From: an uncultured Clostridia bacterium
GTDB taxonomy: Bacteria > Bacillota > Clostridia > Christensenellales > Borkfalkiaceae
Direction of reading: 5' to 3'
Assembly: GCA_947581885.1 (NCBI GenBank)
Contig: CANPWF010000022.1
Coordinates: forward strand, 1 to 15,275
Length of the DNA: 15,275 nucleotides
Numbering within the stretch: position 1 is the stretch's first letter; every line of letters begins with the position of its first letter. The notes beneath the pieces are model-generated. The model searched no databases. It saw only the letters and a program-made list of their open reading frames with translations, and had not been told where the DNA came from. Positions 6,960-14,351 of this stretch are shown in pieces. Position numbers and translations under genes: made by a program.

Positions 6960-9377
6960 TTACGATTTGACTGTGCCGAAGTGACCAACCCACTGGCTTA
7001 CGCCTTCTTTACCGTTCAGCGTGTAGGAGCCGTCATCATTCTGGTTAGCAATATATGTGATTGCATTCGCGGAGAAGGTCTCGTTGCTGCTGAACGTCCC
7101 CAAGTAATAGAGCACTGCGGGGTCAGAAGTATTTTTCGTGGACGAACAGACGAAGTTCTGGATGTCGGAATTCCACTGCCAGTATTTGCCCGCTGTCCTT
7201 TCGTCATTCAAAAGTACATTTACACCTTTCTGACTATCGATACGAGGAACGACCTCAACATACTTTCCGCCTACGGTAATGGTATACTGATTGTCGCCAA
7301 CTTTGGTGATCGTGTAATCAGCCGCCTCGGACACGTCTGTTGTTGCACCGAAATAATAGCCGTCCATCTTACCGTTACCCCAGTAGTACGCACCCTTGTT
7401 GCCTTGATACATCATGAGTTTGAAGGTGCCTTCTTGCGGCTCCGTAAGAGCGGTGAAGGGATTGGGATCGATCCTGACGGAGATCTCCGCGGTCGCAGAG
7501 GCTTCGCCCTTCGTGACCGTCGCCACAAGCACGACGTGCGTCCTCACTTCGGGATAATTTTTAAGAACGAGCTTGTTGCCGCTGACCTCCACCCAAGTGA
7601 GAGTGTTATCTTTCAAAGCCCATGTGATGCTGCAGTTGAGAAGGTCGACCGTCGGGAAGTCGTGTTCGCCGAGAGAGCCGACGGGAGTCATCGTGGACTC
7701 TCTGACGTTCTTTGCGGCGAGGTCGACGATCTGCTGATCGGTCGCTCTCCAATTGCGGAGGGTGAAGAAGCTGTATGCCTTGTACTCGCCGAGGGTGTAG
7801 GTGACCATGATCTCGTAGGTCTTGTTCGTTTCGATCGGCGTGATCGTGAAGGAACCCGTCGTATTGTCGATCTCGACGGTGGGATTTGCAACGCCTGCGA
7901 CCTCGTAGGAAACGGTGACACCCTCTGCTTCCGTGATGTTCCCGACGGGCATTGTAACTGTGCTATTGTTGACGAAGAGTTTCGCCGTGCCTGCCTCGCT
8001 CTTGAAGTTCGTGGTGATGCCCTCTTCCACTTTGTCGATAGCCTTCTCGATCTTCGCGGCAACTTCATTGGTGCCCTCTTCCTCCACTTCCTTCACATCG
8101 CTTGCGGCATGAGGAAGGATCTGGAAATCTTTTTCGTATTTGCTGAGAATACCGACAACGTCGTAGCAGCTATTCACCTCAACCGTATCGGCAAGATCGA
8201 GGATGGCTTCCTTGTCCGCATAGGTATCATACTTGCTGAACGCAACCGTCACGTTGACGCTGTCGCGGGTGAGCGTGAACAGGGTAGCGGTCTTAGTTCC
8301 GTCGGGTTTACTGCTTGCCTTGCTCGTGCACTTCCAACCGGAAAGCCTTACAAGCATACCTTCGTGCCAAAGCGCGGAAGCGGCTCCCGAAAGGACATCG
8401 GTATCGAAATCGTAGATGTGTTCGCTCGGATCGATCTTCGCCTTGGACTCGTCGACCGTAGCCGTACCGTCGCTGTTGTTTTCCCAAATGCCGCTGAAAT
8501 CCTTTGCGGTCGCGCCCGAAACGTTGACGTAGGCACCGAGGACGTACTTATCGATCTTTTCCGTATCGATCTTGACGCGATACATGTAGTAACCGCTGCA
8601 GAAGTCATCGTCGACCATGTAGAACGTCGCGTTGCCGTGGCTTGCGGAAACTTCATTGATATACACGATATACCCGCTGATCTCGACAGGGCTACCCGCT
8701 TTGGAGAACCTGTTGTTGACATCCTGCAAGTGGGTAGTGTTGGGAGCCGCGTAGAACGCATAGGTGCGGTTCGCGGTCTGCTCGCCATAGGTGAACTTCG
8801 CTTGGAGGGAAACGGGGGTCTGCTCATCGACGGAACCGACGGTGAGTTTGCTGCCATCGGCGTTCAAGCTGATATAAGCCTTGGAATTTTCCGGCACCGT
8901 CCAAGCGATCGTAGCCGTTTTGCCCTGCACTTCTACGGAAGTCGCCAAATCGTACTCGTTCGCCTTCAACGCGCGATTGAGATAAGGGAACTCGTAGTGT
9001 TCGATAAACGTTGAGACGGTGAGCGCGTCGACGCGGACGGTGAAGTTCTTCTTGTGGCTGCCCGCTTTGATGGTGAGCGTTACGTCGGTCACTTCGCTTT
9101 GAAGGGTGACCTTCGCATTGTACTCTTCCCCACCGTTGTCCTCTACCTTGATGGCATCTTCGTTGCTCGAAGTCCATTTGACTTCGACGGCACCGTCTTT
9201 GCCGATCTTCTTAGGCAGGGTGAAATCTTCCGAAACAAGAGTTTCCGCCTGCGGGAGGATATACATCTTAATCGCTTCTTTGGCACCTTTGCCGCCGCAT
9301 GCGACCAAGCCCATAACGCAAGTTACCACAAACAATACGATGAGGGTAAAGAGCGTCAGTTTCCTGCTTCTTTTCAT
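6960..9377 (-). CDS. 805-residue modular lipoprotein with OB-like and Ig-like domains
   Basis: A predicted surface lipoprotein of unknown function, last gene of the transporter-nuclease operon. The signal peptide ends in LVAC (Cys27). Ig-like segments lie at about 33-118 (VKWTSSNEDAIKV) and 120-210. Two OB-like segments follow at about 225-320 (VEISGYIVYI ... GAYVNVSGA) and 330-430 (GMLVRLSGW ... YDVVGIL). Next come an acidic helical linker (434-455), two more Ig-like segments (455-540 and 545-637), and a C-terminal module of about 155 residues (648-805) rich in Tyr, Trp and Gly that resembles the end of the 1200-residue lipoprotein. The ATG at 9377 is chosen over a start 34 codons upstream because it has AAGGAG seven bases before it, begins the signal peptide, and avoids overlap with the nuclease gene. 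OB-like domains often bind nucleic acid or sugar; which applies here is unknown. Confidence 0.9.
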   Translation of the reverse strand: MKRSRKLTLFTLIVLFVVTCVMGLVACGGKGAKEAIKMYILPQAETLVSEDFTLPKKIGKDGAVEVKWTSSNEDAIKVEDNGGEEYNAKVTLQSEVTDVTLTIKAGSHKKNFTVRVDALTVSTFIEHYEFPYLNRALKANEYDLATSVEVQGKTATIAWTVPENSKAYISLNADGSKLTVGSVDEQTPVSLQAKFTYGEQTANRTYAFYAAPNTTHLQDVNNRFSKAGSPVEISGYIVYINEVSASHGNATFYMVDDDFCSGYYMYRVKIDTEKIDKYVLGAYVNVSGATAKDFSGIWENNSDGTATVDESKAKIDPSEHIYDFDTDVLSGAASALWHEGMLVRLSGWKCTSKASSKPDGTKTATLFTLTRDSVNVTVAFSKYDTYADKEAILDLADTVEVNSCYDVVGILSKYEKDFQILPHAASDVKEVEEEGTNEVAAKIEKAIDKVEEGITTNFKSEAGTAKLFVNNSTVTMPVGNITEAEGVTVSYEVAGVANPTVEIDNTTGSFTITPIETNKTYEIMVTYTLGEYKAYSFFTLRNWRATDQQIVDLAAKNVRESTMTPVGSLGEHDFPTVDLLNCSITWALKDNTLTWVEVSGNKLVLKNYPEVRTHVVLVATVTKGEASATAEISVRIDPNPFTALTEPQEGTFKLMMYQGNKGAYYWGNGKMDGYYFGATTDVSEAADYTITKVGDNQYTITVGGKYVEVVPRIDSQKGVNVLLNDERTAGKYWQWNSDIQNFVCSSTKNTSDPAVLYYLGTFSSNETFSANAITYIANQNDDGSYTLNGKEGVSQWVGHFGTVKS

Positions 9378-9384
9378 TTCGTAT

Positions 9385-9390
9385 CTCCTT
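9385..9390 (-). promoter_or_regulatory. Ribosome site that sets the start of the 805-residue lipoprotein
   Basis: AAGGAG on the - strand, seven bases before the ATG and just past the stop of the upstream nuclease gene. Confidence 0.85.
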
Positions 9391-9396
9391 ATTTTT

Positions 9397-10656
9397 TTAT
9401 TTGACTGTGATGTTGGAACCGCTCGGGATGGTGACCCTGTTCGAGCCGCTCTCCACCTGATAGCCCGCGGAGATCGCAAGCCTCTTGCCTACCGTGACTT
9501 TGCCTTCGATCCCTTCGATTGCCGGGACAGTGAAGGTGAAGGTGTGTTCGGTTTTGTCGGCTTCGACAGCCTTCCCCGTGAAGGTGAGAACGCCGTTTTC
9601 GGTTCCCGCAACCGCGGTGACGCTGACGTACCCCATCACGCTCGCGATGGACTTATCCGAATAGAGCTTGTGCGTTTCATCGAATACGAGGTAGTAAAGA
9701 TTTTGAGACCGCCACGTTTTCTCTTCGTTGCCCTTCGCGTCGTTATCGAGGTAAACGCCCGAAACCTGCCAAGCCCCTTCATGCTTTTGGAGGGTCCCCG
9801 CAATGTGGTACAGAGTTCCTACGATCATGTTCGCCGTCGAGTTGGTGTGACCGGCGTACAACGTCGTTTCGTACGCTTTGCCCGAAGCCGCGTCGTACTG
9901 GGCGATCGTAAAGGTGACCGCACCCGACGACGAGGTGTATTTATCGGACACATAGGCGTAAAACGTGACTTTGATGTCCTCGTTGTAGGAATCGGGATCC
10001 TCGTTGAGTTGCTTCAAGGAAAGATCGACAGGGTCCATATCGTAGAGCGGATCGGGCAGTTTGGAGAAGAGACGGAGCTCGATACTGCGGGCGAACTTTT
10101 CCGCCTTCTGGAAGTAGGAATAGTAGCCCTTGGTCGCGTTCTCCTTATTCTTGGAGTAGCCGTTTTCCACCAATTCGAGATTGAGGAGTTTGAAATCGTC
10201 CTCTTCCGTCTTGTACCAAACGTAGCAAAGCAACCGTTGACCCACGGAATCCTTTTCGGGAACGCCGCCGCTCGCCGATTCGATAACGATCTCCGTCGCC
10301 ATTTTCAGCCGCTCGTTGGTGAACTTGCTTGCAGCCTTCCCCCAACGCTCGACACCTGCGGTGCTTTCGGGCGTATCGATCCCCTGATAGCGGACGTTGG
10401 CACCGCCGCCCGATTCCAACGTGAAATACGTGGTATCGCCGTCCGTCGTCTCGTCTGCCATCTTCGCTTTGCCGATGCCGTCCGTCATCAGCTTCTTGCC
10501 CTCGTAGCTCTTGGAGAGCTTCAAGGTCTTGGTGATCTCATCGTAATGCTCGGTGTTGTCGGCAATTTTGCTCTTGTTGCACGCTGTTACGGCAAGGCAA
10601 GCCGTGAGCGTGACAACCGCCAAGCCGACCGCGAGCAATTTCGCTTTGAATTTCAA
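9397..10656 (-). CDS. Lipoprotein with staphylococcal-nuclease (thermonuclease) domain
   Basis: A predicted cell-surface nuclease of 419 residues that would cut DNA and RNA with Ca2+. A signal peptide with two possible lipoboxes (LTAC20 or VTAC26) leads to an SNase domain at about 69-200. Compared with S. aureus nuclease, the key residues are present: DGDT (D74 for Asp21), R89 for Arg35, D94-T-P-E97 for Asp40/Glu43, and R141 in GQRLLCYVW for Arg87, followed by LLNLELVENGY. Classical SNases are about 150 residues; here an OB-like segment (226-305, VTFYAYVSD ... YHIAGTLQ) and a beta-rich C-terminal segment (320-419) follow. It starts at TTG directly after the TAA of the binding-protein gene, with GGAGG seven bases upstream, so translational coupling is likely. 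Its position in an importer operon suggests nutrient scavenging from nucleic acid (inference). Confidence 0.93.
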   Translation of the reverse strand: MKFKAKLLAVGLAVVTLTACLAVTACNKSKIADNTEHYDEITKTLKLSKSYEGKKLMTDGIGKAKMADETTDGDTTYFTLESGGGANVRYQGIDTPESTAGVERWGKAASKFTNERLKMATEIVIESASGGVPEKDSVGQRLLCYVWYKTEEDDFKLLNLELVENGYSKNKENATKGYYSYFQKAEKFARSIELRLFSKLPDPLYDMDPVDLSLKQLNEDPDSYNEDIKVTFYAYVSDKYTSSSGAVTFTIAQYDAASGKAYETTLYAGHTNSTANMIVGTLYHIAGTLQKHEGAWQVSGVYLDNDAKGNEEKTWRSQNLYYLVFDETHKLYSDKSIASVMGYVSVTAVAGTENGVLTFTGKAVEADKTEHTFTFTVPAIEGIEGKVTVGKRLAISAGYQVESGSNRVTIPSGSNITVK

Positions 10657-12093
10657 TTATTTTCCTCCGCAGTTCTTGTACGCGTCGGCAAGGGCGTCTT
10701 CGGCAGTCTTCTGATTGAGCAGGACGTACTGCACAACGCTGGTCATCTGCGCACGCGCCGTGGAAGAACCGACGAACGCGGGAGAGGTGAAGAACCGATC
10801 GCTGAGATCCTTCGCCGCCTTAGCCGCCTTGGAGACAACGAGCTGCTTATCCGTGAGGGGTTTGTCCGTATCGGGATCGACACCCGAGATGAACTTCGCG
10901 TAGTCCGCATCCTCATAGACATCTTCCCGCATCGGGTTGTAGCCGCTCGCCTTCGCGAATTTCGCCTGGAACTTCACATCGAGAAGTTCTTTGACGAATT
11001 GGAACGTCATGATCTCTTTTTCGGAAGGGTTGGAAGCGTTGTTGCCGCCCGTGAGCATCACAAGGGAAGGCCCTTGGCTGATGCACTGGTTGTGCGTTGC
11101 GTCTACACCGGGGATGGGCGCGACTTCCGTCTTGAACACATCGCCGCCGGATTGGTTGCTCGCGCCGCCCGAAGAACCGATACAGAACACAAGGCCGCCG
11201 TCTCCAGGTCCCTTGATGAAGAGGCCGCTCGTGTAGCTTCCGTAGATCTGCTGCGTGGTGATGTACTGCTTCTTATAATTTTCGAAAATTTCGTTCAGCC
11301 AAGCCTTCGCGCCATCATTATTGAAGAGGTAATGATTGTCTGCATTCGCGGAGGTATAGTCGAAGCCCTTCTGCTCTGCCATGGTGATGAACCAGTTCGC
11401 TTCGGAGTCGTATCCGAGAGGGGTGCAGGAGCTCCACTTCGCCTTCGCCGCGGCGCACATCTCCCAAAGCTCTGCCCACGTTGTGGGAGGCGCGTCGTAA
11501 CCGATCGCGTCAAGTGCGTCGGGATTGTAATACAGGAGCTCGGTGGATTTGACGAAAGGAAGAGTGATGATGGAGTTCTCGTCGCCCTGATAACCCGTGA
11601 AGTTGGAGGCCTTCCCCTCTGCAAAGTAGCCGGGGACGAATTTATCGACTTCGCTCTGCAAGAAACCGATGCGATCGATCGTCTTGCTCTGTTCGTCGCC
11701 CGCGTCGTCCTTATACGTGTAGGTATACTGCTCTCCGTTGACGAGATATTTGTTCATATCTACGACTTTGCCGGATTCAATATACTGCGCGACGTGGTCC
11801 GCATAGCAGTACGCGAGGTCGGGTTGCAAGCCCGCCGTCAAATCGGAACGGACTTTGCTCAGGACCTCGTCGTAACCGCCGGGCTGCGTGTGCTCGACTT
11901 TCCAGCCGGGGTACTTCGCTTCGAACGACTCGATCGCACTGTCTGTTACGGCGGCAAGATCTTGCCCCTGCGACGAATAGAATACGATCGTGTGGTCGTA
12001 ATCGGCGGAGCCCCCCTTGTTGCACGAGGCAAGACCGACGCATGCACCGACCGCGAAGCAACCCGCCAAAGCAACTGTAAGAAGTTTCTTCAT
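10657..12093 (-). CDS. Extracellular solute-binding lipoprotein of a CUT1-type ABC importer
   Basis: It captures the substrate outside the membrane and delivers it to the two permeases encoded upstream. The 478 residues begin with a signal peptide ending in the lipobox LASC (Cys24). The mature part has the usual family 1 features: HTIVFYSSQG, a helix FEAKYPGWKVEH, DLTAGLQPDLAYCYADHVAQY, FVKSTELLYYNPDALDAIG, and PTTWAELWEMC. Late in the protein FQFVKELLDVKFQAKFA matches the typical helical region. Length is normal for the family. AAGGAG lies just upstream of the ATG. The 59-base gap after the permease gene is the longest in the operon. The substrate cannot be read from sequence: sugars are usual, while the family also includes glycerol-3-phosphate binders. 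Confidence 0.93.
   Translation of the reverse strand: MKKLLTVALAGCFAVGACVGLASCNKGGSADYDHTIVFYSSQGQDLAAVTDSAIESFEAKYPGWKVEHTQPGGYDEVLSKVRSDLTAGLQPDLAYCYADHVAQYIESGKVVDMNKYLVNGEQYTYTYKDDAGDEQSKTIDRIGFLQSEVDKFVPGYFAEGKASNFTGYQGDENSIITLPFVKSTELLYYNPDALDAIGYDAPPTTWAELWEMCAAAKAKWSSCTPLGYDSEANWFITMAEQKGFDYTSANADNHYLFNNDGAKAWLNEIFENYKKQYITTQQIYGSYTSGLFIKGPGDGGLVFCIGSSGGASNQSGGDVFKTEVAPIPGVDATHNQCISQGPSLVMLTGGNNASNPSEKEIMTFQFVKELLDVKFQAKFAKASGYNPMREDVYEDADYAKFISGVDPDTDKPLTDKQLVVSKAAKAAKDLSDRFFTSPAFVGSSTARAQMTSVVQYVLLNQKTAEDALADAYKNCGGK
10664..10668 (-). promoter_or_regulatory. Ribosome site supporting the TTG start of the nuclease gene
   Basis: GGAGG on the - strand, seven bases before TTG and inside the last codons of the binding-protein gene. 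The signal peptide begins right at this TTG, and no in-frame ATG lies near it. Confidence 0.8.
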
Positions 12094-12123
12094 GTTTTTC
12101 TCCTTTCCTTGTATTATTTCTCA

Positions 12124-12139
12124 TCGCGCTCCCGCGCGA
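12124..12139 (-). other. Small stem-loop between permease and binding-protein genes
   Basis: Six perfect pairs (TCGCGC with GCGCGA) around a four-base loop in the 59-base spacer, with no U-tract. Hairpins at this position can raise the amount of binding-protein mRNA relative to permease mRNA, as in malE-malF; here that is inference from position only. Confidence 0.35.
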
Positions 12140-12152
12140 ACGAAACCGAATA

Positions 12153-13262
12153 TCAACCCTTCGTACCGCTCTTGGAAATGCCGCGCATGATGTATTTGCG
12201 GCAGAAGATGAAGAGGATCAAAAGGGGCAAACTCACCATGCAGACCGCCGCCATCTTGAGCGTATCGAGCGGTGTGGAGCCGTAACCTCCAGTTGCTCCA
12301 TAGAGCGAGAAGCCGTCGGGCTGCACACGGTCGACAAAGCCGCCCGTCACCCAGTTGGTGATCATCTGCCAAGAAGGAATGTTGACGAGGCGGGGCCAAA
12401 TGTAGCTGTTCCACGTACCGATGAACCGCAACAGCGTGATGGAGACAAGCGTCGGCGCGGTGAGCGGGAGCATCACTTTGAGAAGGTACCCGAGATCGCT
12501 CAATCCGTCGACTTTCGCCGCCTGATAAAGGGAATCGGGGATCTGCATAAAGTTGTTCCGAAGCAAATAGATGTAGTACACGCTCACGAGGAAGGGCAGA
12601 ATGAGCACCGTATAGGAGTTGTTCATATGCGCCTTCGCCACCGTGATGTAGTTGGATACGGTGAAGAGTTCGCCGGGGATCATCATCGTTGCGAGCATGA
12701 TCGCAAACAGGATGTTCTTCCCCTTGAAATTCATGCGGGCGAGAGCGTACGCCGTAACGACGATGAGCACAAGCCCCAAGAACGTCGACAGGAGCCCGAC
12801 AACGAGCGTGTTGATGAGGATCTGACCGAACGTCGCGTTCGTGCCCGAAGTGCTCGTTACCTGATGGAAGATCATCCAATAGTTCTTCCACTGGAAGGTA
12901 TGCGGGAAGAAGGTGGGAACGGACATACGAAATTCTTCTTCCGTCTTGACCGAGGACATGAGCATCCAATAGAAGGGCATGAATGCAAGCACGGCGCATA
13001 CCGTGAGGAAGATGTAAACAAGGACATTCTTGACGATATGCTTTGCCTTTTCACGCTTCTTCGCCTTTTCGGCATCGAAGCCTTCGTCCCCCGCGCTGAG
13101 ATCCCACTGCCCGATCGCGGACGCGGAAACGGTGCCGCGGCGCAGGCGATCGACCCGAACGCTCAATACGAAGATCCCGACGATACCCGCAAGGATCAGG
13201 ATGACCATGACCGCGACGAACCAGCCTTCGCCGACGGAATTTACTGCCAATAAATTCGTCAT
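12153..13262 (-). CDS. MalG-type ABC importer permease with extra N-terminal segment
   Basis: Inner-membrane permease of a CUT1 importer, paired with the MalF-type protein encoded upstream. The core (about 77-369) has six predicted membrane segments and the cytoplasmic EAA loop that docks the ATPase (residues 245-266, QAAKVDGLSDLGYLLKVMLP). MalG proteins are usually near 280 residues; this one has 369. The surplus is an additional hydrophobic segment at about 13-35 followed by a charged stretch (36-76, with VDRLRR and EKAKKREKAK). The start is supported by a strong GGAGGGGAGGAG directly before the ATG, filling the 12-base gap after the upstream stop. The first ATG of the core would have no such site, so the extension is likely real. 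Confidence 0.92.
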   Translation of the reverse strand: MTNLLAVNSVGEGWFVAVMVILILAGIVGIFVLSVRVDRLRRGTVSASAIGQWDLSAGDEGFDAEKAKKREKAKHIVKNVLVYIFLTVCAVLAFMPFYWMLMSSVKTEEEFRMSVPTFFPHTFQWKNYWMIFHQVTSTSGTNATFGQILINTLVVGLLSTFLGLVLIVVTAYALARMNFKGKNILFAIMLATMMIPGELFTVSNYITVAKAHMNNSYTVLILPFLVSVYYIYLLRNNFMQIPDSLYQAAKVDGLSDLGYLLKVMLPLTAPTLVSITLLRFIGTWNSYIWPRLVNIPSWQMITNWVTGGFVDRVQPDGFSLYGATGGYGSTPLDTLKMAAVCMVSLPLLILFIFCRKYIMRGISKSGTKG

Positions 13263-13274
13263 CTCCTCCCCTCC

Positions 13275-14351
13275 TTATTTGTACGTCGTGCGCTTCTTCG
13301 TGAGCTTGTTGTTGATGAACGTGATGATCATGATGATGACGAACAGCATCAACGAGCCCGCAAACGCATAACCCGTTTGCCCGAGTTCGATATAGTTGTA
13401 GAGATAACCGACCATGGTGCCCATGTCGTAATCTTGCCCCATCGTAGCCCCGAACAAGCCGACGACGGCGGAGTATTGCTTCATGCCGCCCATGATGCCC
13501 GTCACGAGGAGATAGCTGATCTGCGGCATGATCATGGGCGCGGTGATCTTCCAAAGCACCGTCCAACGGCTGGCGCCGTCGACCTTGGCAGCGTCGTAAT
13601 ACTGCTTATTGATGGACTGCATCGCACTGAACAGAATGAGGATCTTGAAGGGCAGCCCCGACCAAATTTCATAGACGATCGTGACGATATACTTCGCCCA
13701 TGGGATACTTAAACTCCCTATCTTCCAATGCGGGGAAGTGAGCCCCACCCAGTCGATGGGCTTCACCCCGAACCAACCGAGCACGATATTGACGATACCC
13801 ACCGTTTCGGTGTTGCTCGCGGTACCGATGATCTTGAAGAACGTGGCGAAAACCGCACCCATCGCGAGCGCGTTCGTAAGATAAGGTAAGAACAGAATGG
13901 TTTGATACGCCTTCTGCACCCTCTTGATGGAGTTCAACGCCACACTGATGAGGAGTGCGAGAATGGTGGAAACGGGCACCGAAATAAAGGTGAGGAGCAA
14001 CGTGTTTACAAGGCACTGGACGAAGTTCGCACCGCCCGTACCCGTATCGCCTTTCAGCACGCGGACGAAGTTATCGATCCCCCATCCGTTGAATTTGCCC
14101 GTCATGCCCGAATAGCCCTGCTTGAAGGAGTTGACAAAGGCGGCGATGATGGGATAGAACGTGAACACCGCCATCAGAATGAGCGCGGGCGTAACAAAAA
14201 GCCATCCGCTCTGCGATCTGAGGGCGCGACGGATCTTTTCTCCGCGGCTGAGCTGCGGCCCCCCGTCCCCTGCGGGACGTTCGGCTTTCGCTTTCCGCCG
14301 CTTCTTTTCGACCGCTTCCGATTCGGCAACGATCCCCGTATTCTCTTCCAT
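13275..14351 (-). CDS. MalF-type ABC importer permease
   Basis: Inner-membrane permease of the same importer. The 358 residues start with a charged cytoplasmic tail (1-47, KKRRKAK) followed by six predicted membrane segments at about 50-72, 112-140, 150-172, 218-240, 276-296 and 325-347. The EAA loop lies at 251-275 (YDAAKVDGASRWTVLWKIT), with the conserved Gly. The periplasmic-side loop at 173-217 is fairly long and Trp-containing. The ATG shares one base with the TAA of the ATPase gene, so the two are translationally coupled; GAGG lies eight bases before the ATG. Family assignment is firm, substrate unknown. Confidence 0.93.
   Translation of the reverse strand: MEENTGIVAESEAVEKKRRKAKAERPAGDGGPQLSRGEKIRRALRSQSGWLFVTPALILMAVFTFYPIIAAFVNSFKQGYSGMTGKFNGWGIDNFVRVLKGDTGTGGANFVQCLVNTLLLTFISVPVSTILALLISVALNSIKRVQKAYQTILFLPYLTNALAMGAVFATFFKIIGTASNTETVGIVNIVLGWFGVKPIDWVGLTSPHWKIGSLSIPWAKYIVTIVYEIWSGLPFKILILFSAMQSINKQYYDAAKVDGASRWTVLWKITAPMIMPQISYLLVTGIMGGMKQYSAVVGLFGATMGQDYDMGTMVGYLYNYIELGQTGYAFAGSLMLFVIIMIITFINNKLTKKRTTYK

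Noticed and set aside
6828..9014. A 728-codon open frame on the + strand opposite the 805-residue lipoprotein
   Set aside because: Same shadow effect. The composition is unlike a real protein and the - strand gene has a signal peptide, modules and a ribosome site.
9378..9479. An upstream start adding 34 residues to the 805-residue lipoprotein
   Set aside because: The added residues are Arg/Ser-rich, overlap the end of the nuclease gene and would bury the signal peptide. AAGGAG is correctly placed for the ATG at 9377.
9106..12285. A 1059-codon open frame on the + strand opposite the lipoprotein, nuclease and binding-protein genes
   Set aside because: The - strand genes in the same region have clear families, signal peptides and ribosome sites. 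The + frame product is Arg/Val/Gly-rich with no recognisable domain and spans several gene borders. It arises because the real genes rarely use codons whose complement is a stop.
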